This document shows positions 44,270 through 56,000 of a stretch of 64,000 nt of DNA, piece by piece (position 1 is the stretch's first letter; every line of letters begins with the position of its first letter). The notes beneath the pieces were generated by a model. The model ran no database searches. It was not told the origin of the DNA and worked only from the letters and a program-made list of their open reading frames with translations. The translations under genes and the position numbers were made by a program. Source of the stretch: Cherax quadricarinatus (Eukaryota > Arthropoda > Malacostraca > Decapoda > Parastacidae); NCBI RefSeq assembly GCF_038502225.1, contig NC_091357.1, positions 3,029,913 through 3,093,912 of the forward strand. The letters run 5' to 3'.

Positions 44270-44270
<1 letters not shown>

Positions 44271-44353
<83 letters not shown>

Positions 44354-44360
44354 ATTTTTT
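44271..44360. repeat. (TA)n microsatellite
   Basis: TA run between the PLE end and the family C 3' end. Confidence 0.95.
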
Positions 44361-46608
44361 TTTTTATTATCACACTGGCCGATTCCCACCAAGGCAGGGT
44401 GGCCCGAAAAAGAAAAACTTTCACCATCATTCACTCCATCACTGTCTTGCCAGAAGGGTGCTTTACACTACAGTTTTTAAACTGCAACATTAACACCCCT
44501 CCTTCAGAGTGCAGGCACTGTACTTCCCATCTCCAGGACTCAAGTCCGGCCTGCCGGTTTCCCTGAACCCCTTCATAAATGTTACTTTGCTCACACTCCA
44601 ACAGCACGTCAAGTATTAAAAACCATTTGTCTCCATTCACTCCTATCAAACACGCTCACGCATGCCTGCTGGAAGTCCAAGCCCCCTCGCACACAAAACC
44701 TCCTTTACCCCCTCCCTCCAACCTTTCCTAGGCCGACCCCTACCCCGCCTTCCTTCCACTACAGACTGATACACTCTTGAAGTCACTCTGTTTCGCTCCA
44801 TTCTCTCTACATGTCCGAACCACCTCAACAACCCTTCCTCAGCCCTCTGGACAACAGTTTTGGTAATCCCGCACCTCCTCCTAACTTCCAAACTACGAAT
44901 TCTCTGCATTATATTCACACCACACATTGCCCTCAGACATGACATCTCCACTGCCTCCAGCCTTCTCCTCGCTGCAACATTCATCACCCATGCTTCACAC
45001 CCATATAAGAGCGTTGGTAAAACTATACTCTCATACATTCCCCTCTTTGCCTCCAAGGACAAAGTTCTTTGTCTCCACAGACTCCTAAGTGCACCAATCA
45101 CCCTTTTCCCCTCATCAATTCTATGATTCACCTCATCTTTCATAGACCCATCCGCTGACACGTCCACTCCCAAATATCTGAATACATTCACCTCCTCCAT
45201 ACTCTCTCCCTCCAATCTGATATCCAATATTTTATCACCTAATCTTTTTTTTATCCTCATAACCTTGCTCTTTCCTGTATTCACTTTCAATTTTCTTCTT
45301 TTGCACACTCTACCAAATTCATCCACCAATCTCTGCAACTTCTCTTCAGAATCTCCCAAGAGCACAGTGTCATCAGCAAAGAGCAACTGTGACAACTCCC
45401 ACTTTATGTGTGATTCTTTATCTTTTAACTCCACGCCTCTTGCCAAGACCCTCGCATTTACTTCTCTTACAACCCCATCTATAAATATATTAAACAACCA
45501 CGGTGACATCACACATCCTTGTCTAAGGCCTACTTTTACTTGGAAATAATTTCCCTCTTTCCTACATACTCTAACTTGAGCCTCACTATCCTCGTAAAAA
45601 CTCTTCACTGCTTTCAGTAACCTACCTCCTACACCATACACCTGCAACATCTGCCACATTGCCCCCCTATCCACCCTGTCATACGCCTTTTCCAAATCCA
45701 TAAATGCCACAAAGACCTCTTTAGCCTTATCTAAATACTGTTCACTTATATGTTTCACTGTAAACACCTGGTCCACACACCCCCTACCTTTCCTAAAGCC
45801 TCCTTGTTCATCTGCTATCATATTCTCCGTCTTACTCTTAATTCTTTCAATAATAACTCTACCATACACTTTACCAGGTATACTCAACAGACTTATCCCC
45901 CTATAATTTTTGCACTCTCTTTTATCCCCTTTGCCTTTATACAAAGGAACTATGCATGCTCTCTGCCAATCCCTAGGTACCTTACCCTCTTCCATACATT
46001 TATTAAATAATTGCACCAACCACTCCAAAACTATATCCCCACCTGCTTTTAACATTTCTATCTTTATCCCATCAATCCCGGCTGCCTTACCCCCTTTCAT
46101 TTTACCTACTGCCTCACGAACTTCCCCCACACTCACAACTGGCTCTTCCTCACTCCTACAAGATGTTGTTCCTCCTTGCCCTATACACGAAATCACAACT
46201 TCCCTATCTTCATCAACATTTAACAATTCCTCAAAATATTCCCTCCATCTTCCCAATACCTCTAACTCTCCATTTAATAACTCTCCTCTCCTATTTTTAA
46301 TTGACAAATCCATTTGTTCTCTAAGCTTTGTTAACTTGTTAATCTCACTCCAAAACTTTTTCTTATTTTCAACAAAATTTGTTGATAACATCTCACCCAC
46401 TCTCTCATTTGCTCTCTTTTTACATTGCTTCACCACTCTCTTAACCTCTCTCTTTTTCTCCATATACTCTTCCCTCCATGCATCACTTCTACTTTGTAAA
46501 AACTTCTCATATGCTAACTTTTTCTCCCTTACTACTCTCTTCACATCATCATTCCACCAATCGCTCCTCTTCCCTTGGTGGGAATCGGCCAGTGTGATAA
46601 TAAAATAA
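44361..46608 (-). mobile_element. RTE-like LINE, family C, best copy
   Basis: The 3' UTR is at 44361-44645 (with GGTGGGAATCGGCCAGTGTG and an A/T tail), the ORF at 44646-46544, then about 60 bp of upstream sequence. That sequence ends in an inverted piece of the element's own 3' terminus (46572-46605). (TA)n lies on both sides. The 5' half with the endonuclease is missing. Confidence 0.88.
44646..46544 (-). pseudogene. RTE-like reverse transcriptase, open over 632 codons (family C)
   Basis: No internal stop. In order: a helical lysine/arginine-rich linker (1-80), GGKAAGIDGI (151-160), YKGKGDKRECKNYRGISLL (202-220), EQGGFRKGRGCVDQVF (246-261), FMDLEKAYDRVD (281-292), VGLRQGCVMSPWLF (338-351) and the catalytic FADD (389-392). 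Next come YGCEAWV and RRRLEAVEMSCLRAMCG, then the GRRGRGRPRKGW tail. The apurinic endonuclease expected upstream is absent, so the start codon is not original. The open frame and close relation to 46696-47759 point to recent insertion. The clade is RTE-like by motif, not proven. Confidence 0.88.
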
Positions 46609-46610
46609 AA

Positions 46611-46637
46611 TAATATATATATATATATATAATATAT

Positions 46638-46669
<32 letters not shown>

Positions 46670-46695
46670 ATATATATATATATATATAATATATT
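46611..46695. repeat. (TA)n microsatellite
   Basis: TA dinucleotides with ATAATA interruptions, ending in TTTATTTTTATT. Confidence 0.93.
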
Positions 46696-47757
46696 TATTT
46701 TTATTTTTATTATCACACCGGCCGACTCCCACCAAGGCAGGGTGGCCCGAAAAAGAAAAACCCCCACCATCATTCACTCCATCACTGTCTTGCCAGAAGG
46801 GTGCTTTACACTACAGTTTTTAAACTGCAACATTAACACCCCTCCTTCAGAGTGCAGGCACTGTACTTCCCATCTCCAGGACTCAAGTCCGGCCTGCCGG
46901 TTTCCCTGAATCCCTTCATAAATGTTACTTTGCTCACACTCCAACAGCACGTCAAGTATTAAAAACCATTTGTCTCCATTCACTCCTATCAAACACGCTC
47001 ACGCATGCCTGCTGGAAGTCCAAGCCCCTCGCACACAAAACCTCCTTTACCCCCTCCCTCCAACCCTTCCTAGGCCGACCCCTACCCCGCCTTCCTTCCA
47101 CTACAGACTGATACACTCTTGAAGTTATTCTGTTTCGCTCCATTCTCTCTACATGTCCGAACCACCTCAACAACCCTTCCTCAGACCTCTGGACAACAGT
47201 TTTGGTAATCCCGCACCTCCTCCTAACTTCCAAACTACGAATTCTCTGCATTATATTCACACCACACATTGCCCTCAGACATGACATCTCCACTGCCTCC
47301 AGCCTTCTCCTCGCTGCAACATTCATCACCCATGCTTCACACCCATATAAGAGCGTTGGTAAAACTATACTCTCATACATTCCCCTCTTTGCCTCCAAGG
47401 ACAAAGTTCTCTGTCTCCACAGACTCCTAAGTGCACCACTCACTCTTTTTCCCTCATCAATTTTATGATTCACCTCATCTTTCATAGACCCATCCGCTGA
47501 CACGTCCACTCCCAAATATCTGAATACGTTCACCTCCTCCATACTCTCTCCCTCCAATCTGATATTCAATCTTTCATCACCTAATCTTTTTGTTATCCTC
47601 ATAACCTTACTCTTTCCTGTATTCACCTTTAATTTTCTTCTTTTGCACACCCTACCAAATTCATCCACCAATCTCTGCAGCTTCTCTTCAGAATCTCCCA
47701 AGAGCACAGTGTCATCAGCAAAGAGCAGTTGTGACAACTCCCACCCTGTGTGTGATT

Positions 47758-47759
<2 letters not shown>
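46696..47759 (-). pseudogene. RTE-like LINE, family C, shorter near-identical copy
   Basis: The 3' UTR and the C-terminal half of the ORF from ELSQLLFADDTVLLG onward. Over the shared length it differs from 44361-46608 by a small number of substitutions (for example VTSR/ITSR, RAEEG/RSEEG, VIGAL/VSGAL). It is 5'-truncated exactly at the (TA)n at 47760. The 332-codon open frame to 47950 includes unrelated sequence past the TA run. Confidence 0.9.

Positions 47760-47818
<59 letters not shown>
47760..47818. repeat. (TA)n microsatellite
   Basis: TA run at the LINE truncation point. 47819-48035 beyond it is unassigned. Confidence 0.95.
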
Positions 47819-47820
<2 letters not shown>

Positions 47821-48035
47821 CTAATGTAAGTAACAGTAACCGTAATATTTTTTTCTGTTTCAATAGAAAATCGGAGGAATCTGTAAGGGCAATATAAATC
47901 TCTCCTATTAGACTTGGCGACAGTATAAAATTCAGTTGGTGTTTGATCACGTCCTCAAAATGCAGTCACATGCTCGTGATCTCCTCTGCCCAAAGAGAAT
48001 AATTTACAGAGTTGAGTTCATCTGGGTCGTGGGGG

Positions 48036-48180
48036 ACGGAAGAGGAAGTAGTAGTAGTAGTGGTGATGGTAATGGTGGTAGTGGTATTTGTAGTGGTACT
48101 GGTAGTGGTGGTAGTGATGGTGGTGGTGGTAGTGGTATTGGTAGTGGTGGTAGTAATGGTGGTGGTGAAGGTTCATGAGA
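48036..48180. repeat. GGT/AGTGGT-rich repeat
   Basis: Irregular GGTAGTGGTATTGG units. Gly/Ser and Val open frames are low-complexity. Confidence 0.85.
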
Positions 48181-48270
48181 CGAGTGATATTGTGTGTTGT
48201 GATTGTGGATTACGGGTGTTGAATGTAAAAGAAAGTGGTTGTTATTGGATTATATGGTGGTGGATTGTGG

Positions 48271-48330
48271 TGACTTGTGGATGGGTGGCTTGTGGATGGG
48301 TGGCTTGTGGATGGGTGGCTTGTGGATGTG
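48271..48330. repeat. 15-bp tandem array (4 units)
   Basis: Four units of GACTTGTGGATGGGTG-type sequence (TGTGGATGGGTGGCT). Confidence 0.85.
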
Positions 48331-48955
48331 AAGACATTGATGTTTAGGAATAAGCTGTTGTGAACGATATGCTTTAGTGTTGGATGATTCTAGTCGTTGT
48401 TGAATGACAATGTTAATGATAGTGGTGGAAAGGAAGAATTAAAAATATGAACCACAGTAAGATTCTTTGCAAAAAAAAAAAAAAAACGAAAATCACTTAC
48501 AAGCATCTGTAACACACACACCAAAAGCCATAACCAAGACTTAAATAACACTCTAAAAGTGTTGATGCAATAAATATATCGTTTCCAGTTAGTACAGTCC
48601 TTAACTGGAGTATTAACTGCCCAGTCAACCGCGAAGAAAACTGATTTTTTACCTCGAGTTCTTTCCATTCTGAAAATTGTCTTTGTGAAAAGGTCAGTTT
48701 TGTGATTTAAATTATTTTACTAAGGTTTAAGTTAGGTAATATTTATTAGGAAACAGGACAAGTGTTTCCTGACGCGGGTGTTAGTCATATGATGACCTAC
48801 CACTGGAGCTTTTGGTCATCTGACAGACGCCTCTTCCTGGCTTACTGGTGCTTCCTTTTAAAAATTAAGGTTATAAGTATAACCATCACTAGGGATTATT
48901 CTAATATATTCTAGTAAGGGTGTGTTTCAATCCGAACATATATCTGGGGGTTGAG
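48331..48955. other. AT-rich spacer, no gene seen
   Basis: No ORF of interest. TTAGTCATATGATGACCTAC and neighbouring sequence match nothing I know. Confidence 0.5.
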
Positions 48956-49228
48956 GCCCGAGGAAGCTGGGGATGGAAGGGTTGAGGGATGGAAGGGTTG
49001 AGGCCCGATGGAAGGGTTGAGGCCCGATGGAAGGGTTGAGGCCCGATGGAAGGGATGGAAGGGTTGAGGCCCGATGGAAGGGTTGAGGCCCGATGGAAGG
49101 GTTGAGGCCCGATGGAAGGGTTGAGGCCCGATGGTAGGGTTGAGGCCCGATGGAAGGGTTGAGGCCCGATGGAAGGGTTGAGGCCCGATGGAAGGGTTGA
49201 GGCCCGATGGAAGGGTTGAGGCCCGAGA
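48956..49228. repeat. 19-bp tandem array (about 13 units)
   Basis: Unit GGTTGAGGCCCGATGGAAG, with two units carrying a 10-bp GGAAGGGAT insertion. Confidence 0.95.
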
Positions 49229-49605
49229 TGGTCTAATATGTGGATTCATTATTTTTCTAGTGTAATGAACGTTAGAACAGTGTTCCTTGATAGAAATAAA
49301 AAAAATTCTACACTTCTAGCACGAACATGTCTTCTTCTAGCCATAGTCATTTGCTGCTTTCATTATCAAAAGATGGCAGTTGCTACTTTCCTTATCAACC
49401 ATCGTTATCTTCCTATTTTACTATCTGCTACTTACATCAACTATCAATGTCACCTACTTTCATCATTTACAAACCTCATATTTACTTTCATCATCAGCTA
49501 TCGTTATCCGCTACTTTCTTCAACTGCTATCGTCGTCATCTTGTTCGTGCGAGAGACTCTTAAATTAGATTGGTACATTTGTACATTTTCAGTTTTCTGT
49601 TCTCC
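49229..49605. other. pyrimidine-leaning spacer, no gene seen
   Basis: Short Ser/Leu-rich frames only. Confidence 0.5.
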
Positions 49606-49783
<178 letters not shown>

Positions 49784-49813
<30 letters not shown>

Positions 49814-49822
49814 TGTGTGTGT
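49784..49822. repeat. (GT)n microsatellite
   Basis: Resumption of the GT run. Confidence 0.95.
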
Positions 49823-50068
49823 CGCTGTGGTCGCTTCAAAGTGCCACCTCCACATCGCTATTCACTGAAGTCTAGTCACTGAGTAGCTTCCTAACCTTGT
49901 CGAAAACACCGTCCGTAATGATGTCACTGTCAGTCCAGTTAGGAAAATACGACTACTGACGTGTTCAGTTTACAGAGGTCGATGTGAACAGTAATAACTC
50001 TGCTGTACATGACTTTCATGACTGTTACAATTCTGTCACAGCAATATAAGGAGTAACAAAAGGTTGAT
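49823..50068. other. unassigned DNA
   Basis: No gene or repeat recognised. Confidence 0.5.
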
Positions 50069-50148
50069 CAGACCCTGATCCACCATGAGGCCTGGTCTCA
50101 GACCGAGCCACGGGGGCGTTAACCCCCGAAACCCTCTCCAGGTAAACT
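50069..50148 (+). mobile_element. 3' end of family B LINE
   Basis: GTTGATCAGACCCTGATCCA, GGCCTGGTCTCAGACCG and AAACCCTCTCCAGGTAAACT match 11926-12018 and 43615-43700. Severely 5'-truncated. Confidence 0.85.
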
Positions 50149-50194
50149 TCAAGGCCTTCTCTCACTCAATTTTGTTGACTCTAAATTATTATTT

Positions 50195-50310
50195 TTATGG
50201 AGAGCGCTAAACCCTTAGGATTTATACAACTGTTGCAGGGGGGTATGGAAGACATCAAGGCTTAATTCAGGGAACTGAAGTTCAGTTCCAGTTCCCTGGA
50301 TCAAGAGATA
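50195..50310 (+). repeat. interspersed repeat fragment
   Basis: GGAGAGCGCTAAACCCTTAG, GGGGGGTATGGAAGACATC and TTCCCTGGATCAAGAG match a repeat I remember as common in decapod genomes. This is from memory, with no other copy in the window to confirm it. Confidence 0.4.
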
Positions 50311-50434
50311 GCTCTAGAACTGAGGAGGAAACTAATCGAAAAAAAGAAATTGAAACGCCCAGGGTTTTTTTGTCACCTGACAAAAACAGTCAGTAGTAAA
50401 ATTCACCTCTATTCCCAGTGCAGTTTGGACCAGC

Positions 50435-53084
50435 AGACAGTGAGTGGTCTCGGGTATGACATGTTCCTAGCAGACAGTGAGTGGTCTCGGGTATGACATG
50501 TTCCCAGCAGACAGTGAGTGGTCTCAGGTATGACATGTTCCTAGCAGACAGTGAGTGGTCTCAGATATGACATGTTCCCAGCAGACAGTGAGTGGTCTCA
50601 GATATGACATGTTCCCAGCAGATAGTGAGTGGTCTCAGGTATGACATGTTCCCAGCAGACAGTGAGTGGTCTCGGGTATGACATGCTCCTAGCAGACAGT
50701 GAGTGGTCTCGGGTATGACATGTTCCCAGCAGACAGTGAGTGGTCTCGGGTATGACATGTTCCCAGCAGACAGTGAGTGGTCTCGGTTATGACATGTTCC
50801 CAGCAGACAGTGAGTGGTCTCATATATGACATGTTCCCAGCAGACAGTGAGTGGTCTCGGGTATGACATGCTCCTAGCAGACAGTGAGTGGTCTCGGGTA
50901 TGACATGTTCCTAGCAGACAGTGAGTGGTCTCGGGTATGACATGTTCCTAGCAGACAGTGAGTGGTCTCGGGTATGACATGTTCCCAGCAGACAGTGAGT
51001 GGTCTCCGGTATGACATGTTCCCAGCAGACAGTGAGTGGTCTCGGGTATGACATGTTCCCAGCAGACAGTGAGTGGTCTCGGGTATGACATGTTCCTAGC
51101 AGTGAGTGGTCTCGGGTATGACATGTTCCTAGCAGTGAGTGGTCTCGGGTATGACATGTTCCTAGCAGACAGTGAGTGGTCTCGGGTATGACATGTTCCC
51201 AGCAGACAGTGAGTGGTCTCGGGTATGACATGTTCCCAGCAGACAGTGAGTGGTCTCCGGTATGACATGTTCCCAGCAGACAGTGAGTGGTCTCCGGTAT
51301 GACATGTTCCTAGCAGTGAGTGGTCTCGGGTATGACATGTTCCTAGCAGTGAGTGGTCTCGGGTATGACATGTTCCTAGCAGACAGTGAGTGGTCTCGGG
51401 TATGACATGTTCCCAGCAGACAGTGAGTGGTCTCGGGTATGACATGTTCCCAGCAGACAGTGAGTGGTCTCCGGTATGACATGTTCCCAGCAGACAGTGA
51501 GTGGTCTCCGGTATGACATGTTCCCAGCAGACAGTGAGTGGTCTCGGATATGACATGTTCCCAGCAGACAGTGAGTGGTTTCGGGTATGGCATGTTCCCA
51601 GCAGACAGTGAGTGGTCTCAGGTATGACATGTTCCCTGCAGACAGTGAGTGGTCTCAGGTATGACACGTTCCCAGCAGACAGTGAGTGGTCTCAGGTATG
51701 GCATGTTCCCAGCAGACAGTGAGTGGTCTCAGATATGACATGTTTCCAGCAGACAGTGAGTAGTCTCATGCATGACATTCCCAGCAGACAGTAAGTGGTC
51801 TCAGGTATGACATGTTCCCAGCAGACAGTGAGTGGTCTCGTGTATGACATGTTTCCAGCAGACAGTGAGTAGTCTCATGCATGACATGTTCCCAGCAGAC
51901 AGTGAGTGGTCTCAGGTATGACAAGTTCCCAACAGACAGTGAGTGGTCTCAGATATGTCATGTTCCGAGCAGACAGTGAGTGGTTTCAGGTATGACATGT
52001 TCCCAGCAGACAGTGAGTGGTCTGTATGACATGTTCCCAGGAGACAGTGAGTGGTCTCATGTATGACATGTTCCCAGCAGACAGTGAGTGGTATCAGGTA
52101 TGGCATGTTCCCAGCAGACAGTGAGTGGTCTCAGGTATGACATGTTCCCAGCAGACAGTGAGTGGTCTCAGGTATGGCATGTTCCCAGCAGACAGTGAGT
52201 GGTCTCAGATATGACATGTTCCCAGCAAACAGTGAGTGGTCTCAGATATGACATGTTACCAGCAGTGAGTGGTCTCAGGCATGACATGTTACCAGCAGAC
52301 AGTAAGAGGTTTCAGATATGACATGTTCCCAACAGTGAGTGGCCTCAGGTATGACATGTTCCCAGAAGACAGTGAGTGGTCTTAGATATGACATGTTCCC
52401 AGCAAACAGTGAGTGGTCTCAGATATGACATGTTACCAGCAGTGAGTGGTCTCAGGGATGACATGTTACCAGCAGTGAGTGGTCTCAGGGATGACATGTT
52501 ACCAGCAGACAGTAAGAGGTCTCAGATATGATATGTTCCCAGAAGACAGTGAGTGGTCTCGGATATAACATGTTCCCAGCAGACAGTGAGTGGTCTCAGA
52601 TATAACATGTTACCAGCAGTGAGTGGTCTCAGCTATGACATGTTCACAGCAGACTGTGAGTGGTCTTATGTATGACATGTTTCCAGCAGACAGTGAGTAG
52701 TCTCATGCATGACATTCCCAGCAGACAGTAAGTGGTCTCAGGTATGACATGTTCCCAGCAGACAGTGAGTGGTCTCGTGTATGACATGTTTCCAGCAGAC
52801 AGTGAGTAGTCTCATGCATGACATGTTCCCAGCAGACAGTGAGTGGTCTCAGGTATGACATGTTCCCAACAGACAGTGAGTGGTCTCAGATATGTCATGT
52901 TCCCAGCAGACAGTGAGTGGTTTCAGGTATGACATGTTCCCAACAGACAGTGAGTGGTCTGTATGACATGTTCCCAGGAGACAGTGAGTGGTCTCATGTA
53001 TGACATGTTCCCAGCAGACAGTGAGTGGTCTCAGGTATGGCATGTTCCCAGCAGACAGTGAGTGGTCTCAGGTATGACATGTTC
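50435..53084. repeat. 37-bp satellite array (about 72 units)
   Basis: The unit contains TGACATGTTCCCAGCAGACA and GTGAGTGGTCTCGGGTA. Units of 33 bp lack ACAG after CAGC (for example near 51100, 51130, 51310). The middle is most uniform; the right part (51700-53080) is more varied and contains a duplicated multi-unit block (51760-52110 resembles 52690-53040). Minus-strand frames repeating LLGTCHTRDHS are a product of the period. Confidence 0.96.
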
Positions 53085-56000
53085 CAGTGTGTCTTGTAAG
53101 ACAACAGTGTGTCTTGTAAGACTGTAGTGTGTCTTGTAAGACTGTAGTGTGTCTTGTAAGACTGAAGTGTGTCTTGTAAGACTACAGTGAGTTTTGTAAG
53201 ACTGTAGTGTGTCTTGTAAGACGAGTGTCTTGTAAGACTTCAGTGTGTCTTGTAAGACTGTAATGAGTCTTGTAAGACTGTAGTGAGTCTTGTAAGACTG
53301 TAGTGTGTCTTGTAAGACTGTAGTGTGTCTTGTAAGACTGTAGTGTGTCTTGTAAGACTGTAGTGTGTCTTGTAAGACTACAGTGAGTTTTGTAAGACTG
53401 TAGTGTCTTGTAAGACTAGTGTCTTGTAAGACTAGTGTCTTGTAAGACTTCAGTGTGTCCTGTAAGACAGTAGTGTGTCTTGTAAGACAGTAGTGTGTCT
53501 TGTAAGACTGTAGTGTGTCTTGTAAGACTGCAGTGTGCCTTGTAAGACTACAGTGAGTTTTGTAAGACTTCAGTGTGTCTTGCAAGACTGTAGTGTGTCT
53601 TCTAAGACTGTAGTGTGTCTTGTAAGACTGTAGTGTGTCTTGTAAGACTGTAGTGTGTCTTGTATGACTGTAATGTGCCTTGTAAGACGGTAGTGTGTCT
53701 TGTAAGATTGTAGTGTGTCTTGTAAGAATGTAGTGTGTCTTGTAAGACTGTAGTGTGCCTTGTAAGACTGTAGCGTGTCTTGTAAGACGTCATAGCGTGT
53801 CTTGTAAGACTGTAGTGTGTCTTGTAAGACTACAGTGAATTTTGTAAGACTGTAGTGTGTCTTGTAAGACTGTAGTGTGTGTACTAAGACTGAGGTGTGT
53901 CTTGTAAGAGTGTAGTGTGTCTTGTAAGACTGTAGTGTGTCTTGTAAGACTACAGTGTGTCTTGTAAGGCTGTAGTGTGTCTTGTAAGACTGTAGTGTGT
54001 GTACTAAGACTGAGGTGTGTCTTGTAAGAGTGTAGTGTGTCTTGTAAGACTGTAGTGTGTCTTGTAAGACTACAGTGTGTCTTGTAAGGCTGTAGTGTGT
54101 CTTGTAAGACTGTAGTGTGTCTTGTAAGGCATTAGAGTGTCTTGTAAGACTGTAGTGTGTCTTGAAAGACTACAGTGAGTTTGTAAGACTTCAGTGTGTC
54201 TTGTAAGACTGTAGTGTGTCTTGTAAGCCTTCAGTGTGTCTTGTCAGACTGTAGTGAGTCTTGTAAGACTGTAGCGAGTCCTGTAAGACTGTAGTGAGTC
54301 TCGTAAGACTGTAGTGTGTCTTGTAAGACTGTAGTGTGTCTTGTAAGACTGCAGTGTGTCTTGTAAGACTAGTGTCTTGTAAGACTTCAGTGTGTCTTGT
54401 AAGACTGTAGTGTGTCTTGTAAGACTGTAGTGTGTCTTGTAAGACTGTAGTGTGTCTTGTAAGACTGTAGTGTGTCTTGTAAGACTGTAGTGTGTCTTGA
54501 AAGTCTGTAGTGTGTCTTGTAATATTGTAGTGTCTTGTAAGACTGTAGTGTGTCTTGTAAGACTGTAGTGTTTCTTGTAAGACTGTAATGTGTCTTGTAA
54601 GACTGTAGTGTGTCTTGTAAGACTGTAGTGTGTCTTTTAAGATTGTAGTGTGTCTTGTAATATTGTAGTGTGTCTTGTACGACGGTAGTGTGTCTTGAAA
54701 TACTTCAGTGTCTCTTGTTAGACTGTAGTGTGTCTTGTAAGACTGTAGTGTGTCTTGTAAGACTGTAGTGTGTCTTGTAAGACTGTAGTGTGTCTTCTAA
54801 GACTGTAGTGTGCCTTGTAAGACTGCAGTGTGTCTTGTAAGACTGTAGTGTGTCTTGTAAGACTGTAGTGTGTTATGTAAGACTGTAGTGTGTCTTGTAA
54901 GACTGTAGTGTGTCTTGTAAGACTAAAATGTGCCTTGTAAGACGGTAGTGTGTCTTGTAAGACTGTAGTGTGTCTTGTAAGGCTGTAGTGTGTCTTGTAA
55001 GACTGTAGTGTGTCTTGAAAGACATTAGAGTGTCTTGTAAGACTGCAGCGTGTCTTGTAAGACTGTAGTGTGTCTTGTAAGACTATAGTGTGTCTTGAAA
55101 GACTGTAGAGTGTCTTGTAAGATTGTAGTGTGTCTTGTAAGAATGTAGTGTGTCTTGTAAGACTGTAGTGTGCCTTGTAAGACTGTAGCGTTTCTTGTAA
55201 GACGTTATAGCGTGTCTTGTAAGACTGTAGTGTGTCTTGTAAGACTACAGTGTGTCTTGTAAGAATGCAGTGTGTCTTGTAAGACTGTAGTGTGTGTACT
55301 AAGACTGAGGTGTGTCTTGTAAGAGTGCAGTGTGTCTTTTAAAACTGTAGTGTGTCTTGTAAGACTACAGTGTGTCTTGTAAGGCTGTATTGTGTCTTGT
55401 AAGACTGTAGTGTGTGTACTAAGACTGAGGTGTGTCTTGTAAGAGTGTAGTGTGTCTTGTAAGACTGTAGTGTGTCTTGTAAGACTACAGTGTGTCTTGT
55501 AAGGCTGTAGTGTGTCTTGTAAGACTTTAGTTTGTCTTGTAAGACTGTAGTGTGTCTTGTAAGACTGTAGTGTGTCTTGTAAGGCTGTAGTGTGTCTTGT
55601 AAGACTGTAGTGTGTCTTGTAAGACTGTAGTGTGTCTTGTAAGACATTAGAGTGTCTTGTAAGACTGTAGCGTGTCTTGTAAGACTGTAGCCTGTCTTGT
55701 AAGACTGTAGTGTGTCTTGTAAGACTATAGTGTGTCTTGAAAGACTGTAGTGTGTCTTGTAAGACTGTAGTGTGTCTTGTAAGACTGTAGTGTGTCTTGT
55801 AAGACGGTATACCGTGTCTTGAAAGACTGTAGTGTGTCTTGTAAGACTGTTGTGTGTCTTGCAAGACTATAGAGTGTCTTGTAAGACTGTAGCGTGTCTT
55901 GTAAGACTGTAGTGTGTCTTGTAAGACAGTATAGCGTGTCTTGAAAGACTGTAATGTGTCTTGTAAGACTACAGTGTGTCTTGTAAGACTGTAGTGTGTC

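Larger units (their letters stand above)
42540..44270 (+). mobile_element. Penelope-like element with inverted ends, interrupted by a LINE
   Basis: The ends 42571-42617 and 44164-44212 are inverted repeats (GAATTCC.AGCGCTTTCGTGAT on one side, its complement on the other). Both carry a hammerhead-like layout (H7, H8). Between them lie the RT C-terminal region and a GIY-YIG endonuclease, the domain pair that defines canonical PLEs. A family B LINE sits at 43391-43700. Confidence 0.8.

Noticed and set aside
44107..44566. Frames of 73-128 codons with IYIYIY stretches
   Set aside because: Translations of (TA)n joined to LINE or PLE sequence; the same pattern occurs at several other TA runs.
50561..55864. 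Minus-strand frames of 60-240 codons repeating LLGTCHTRDHS or YKTHYSLTRHTTV
   Set aside because: Products of the 37-bp and 20-bp satellites; unit substitutions show no codon-position bias by eye.
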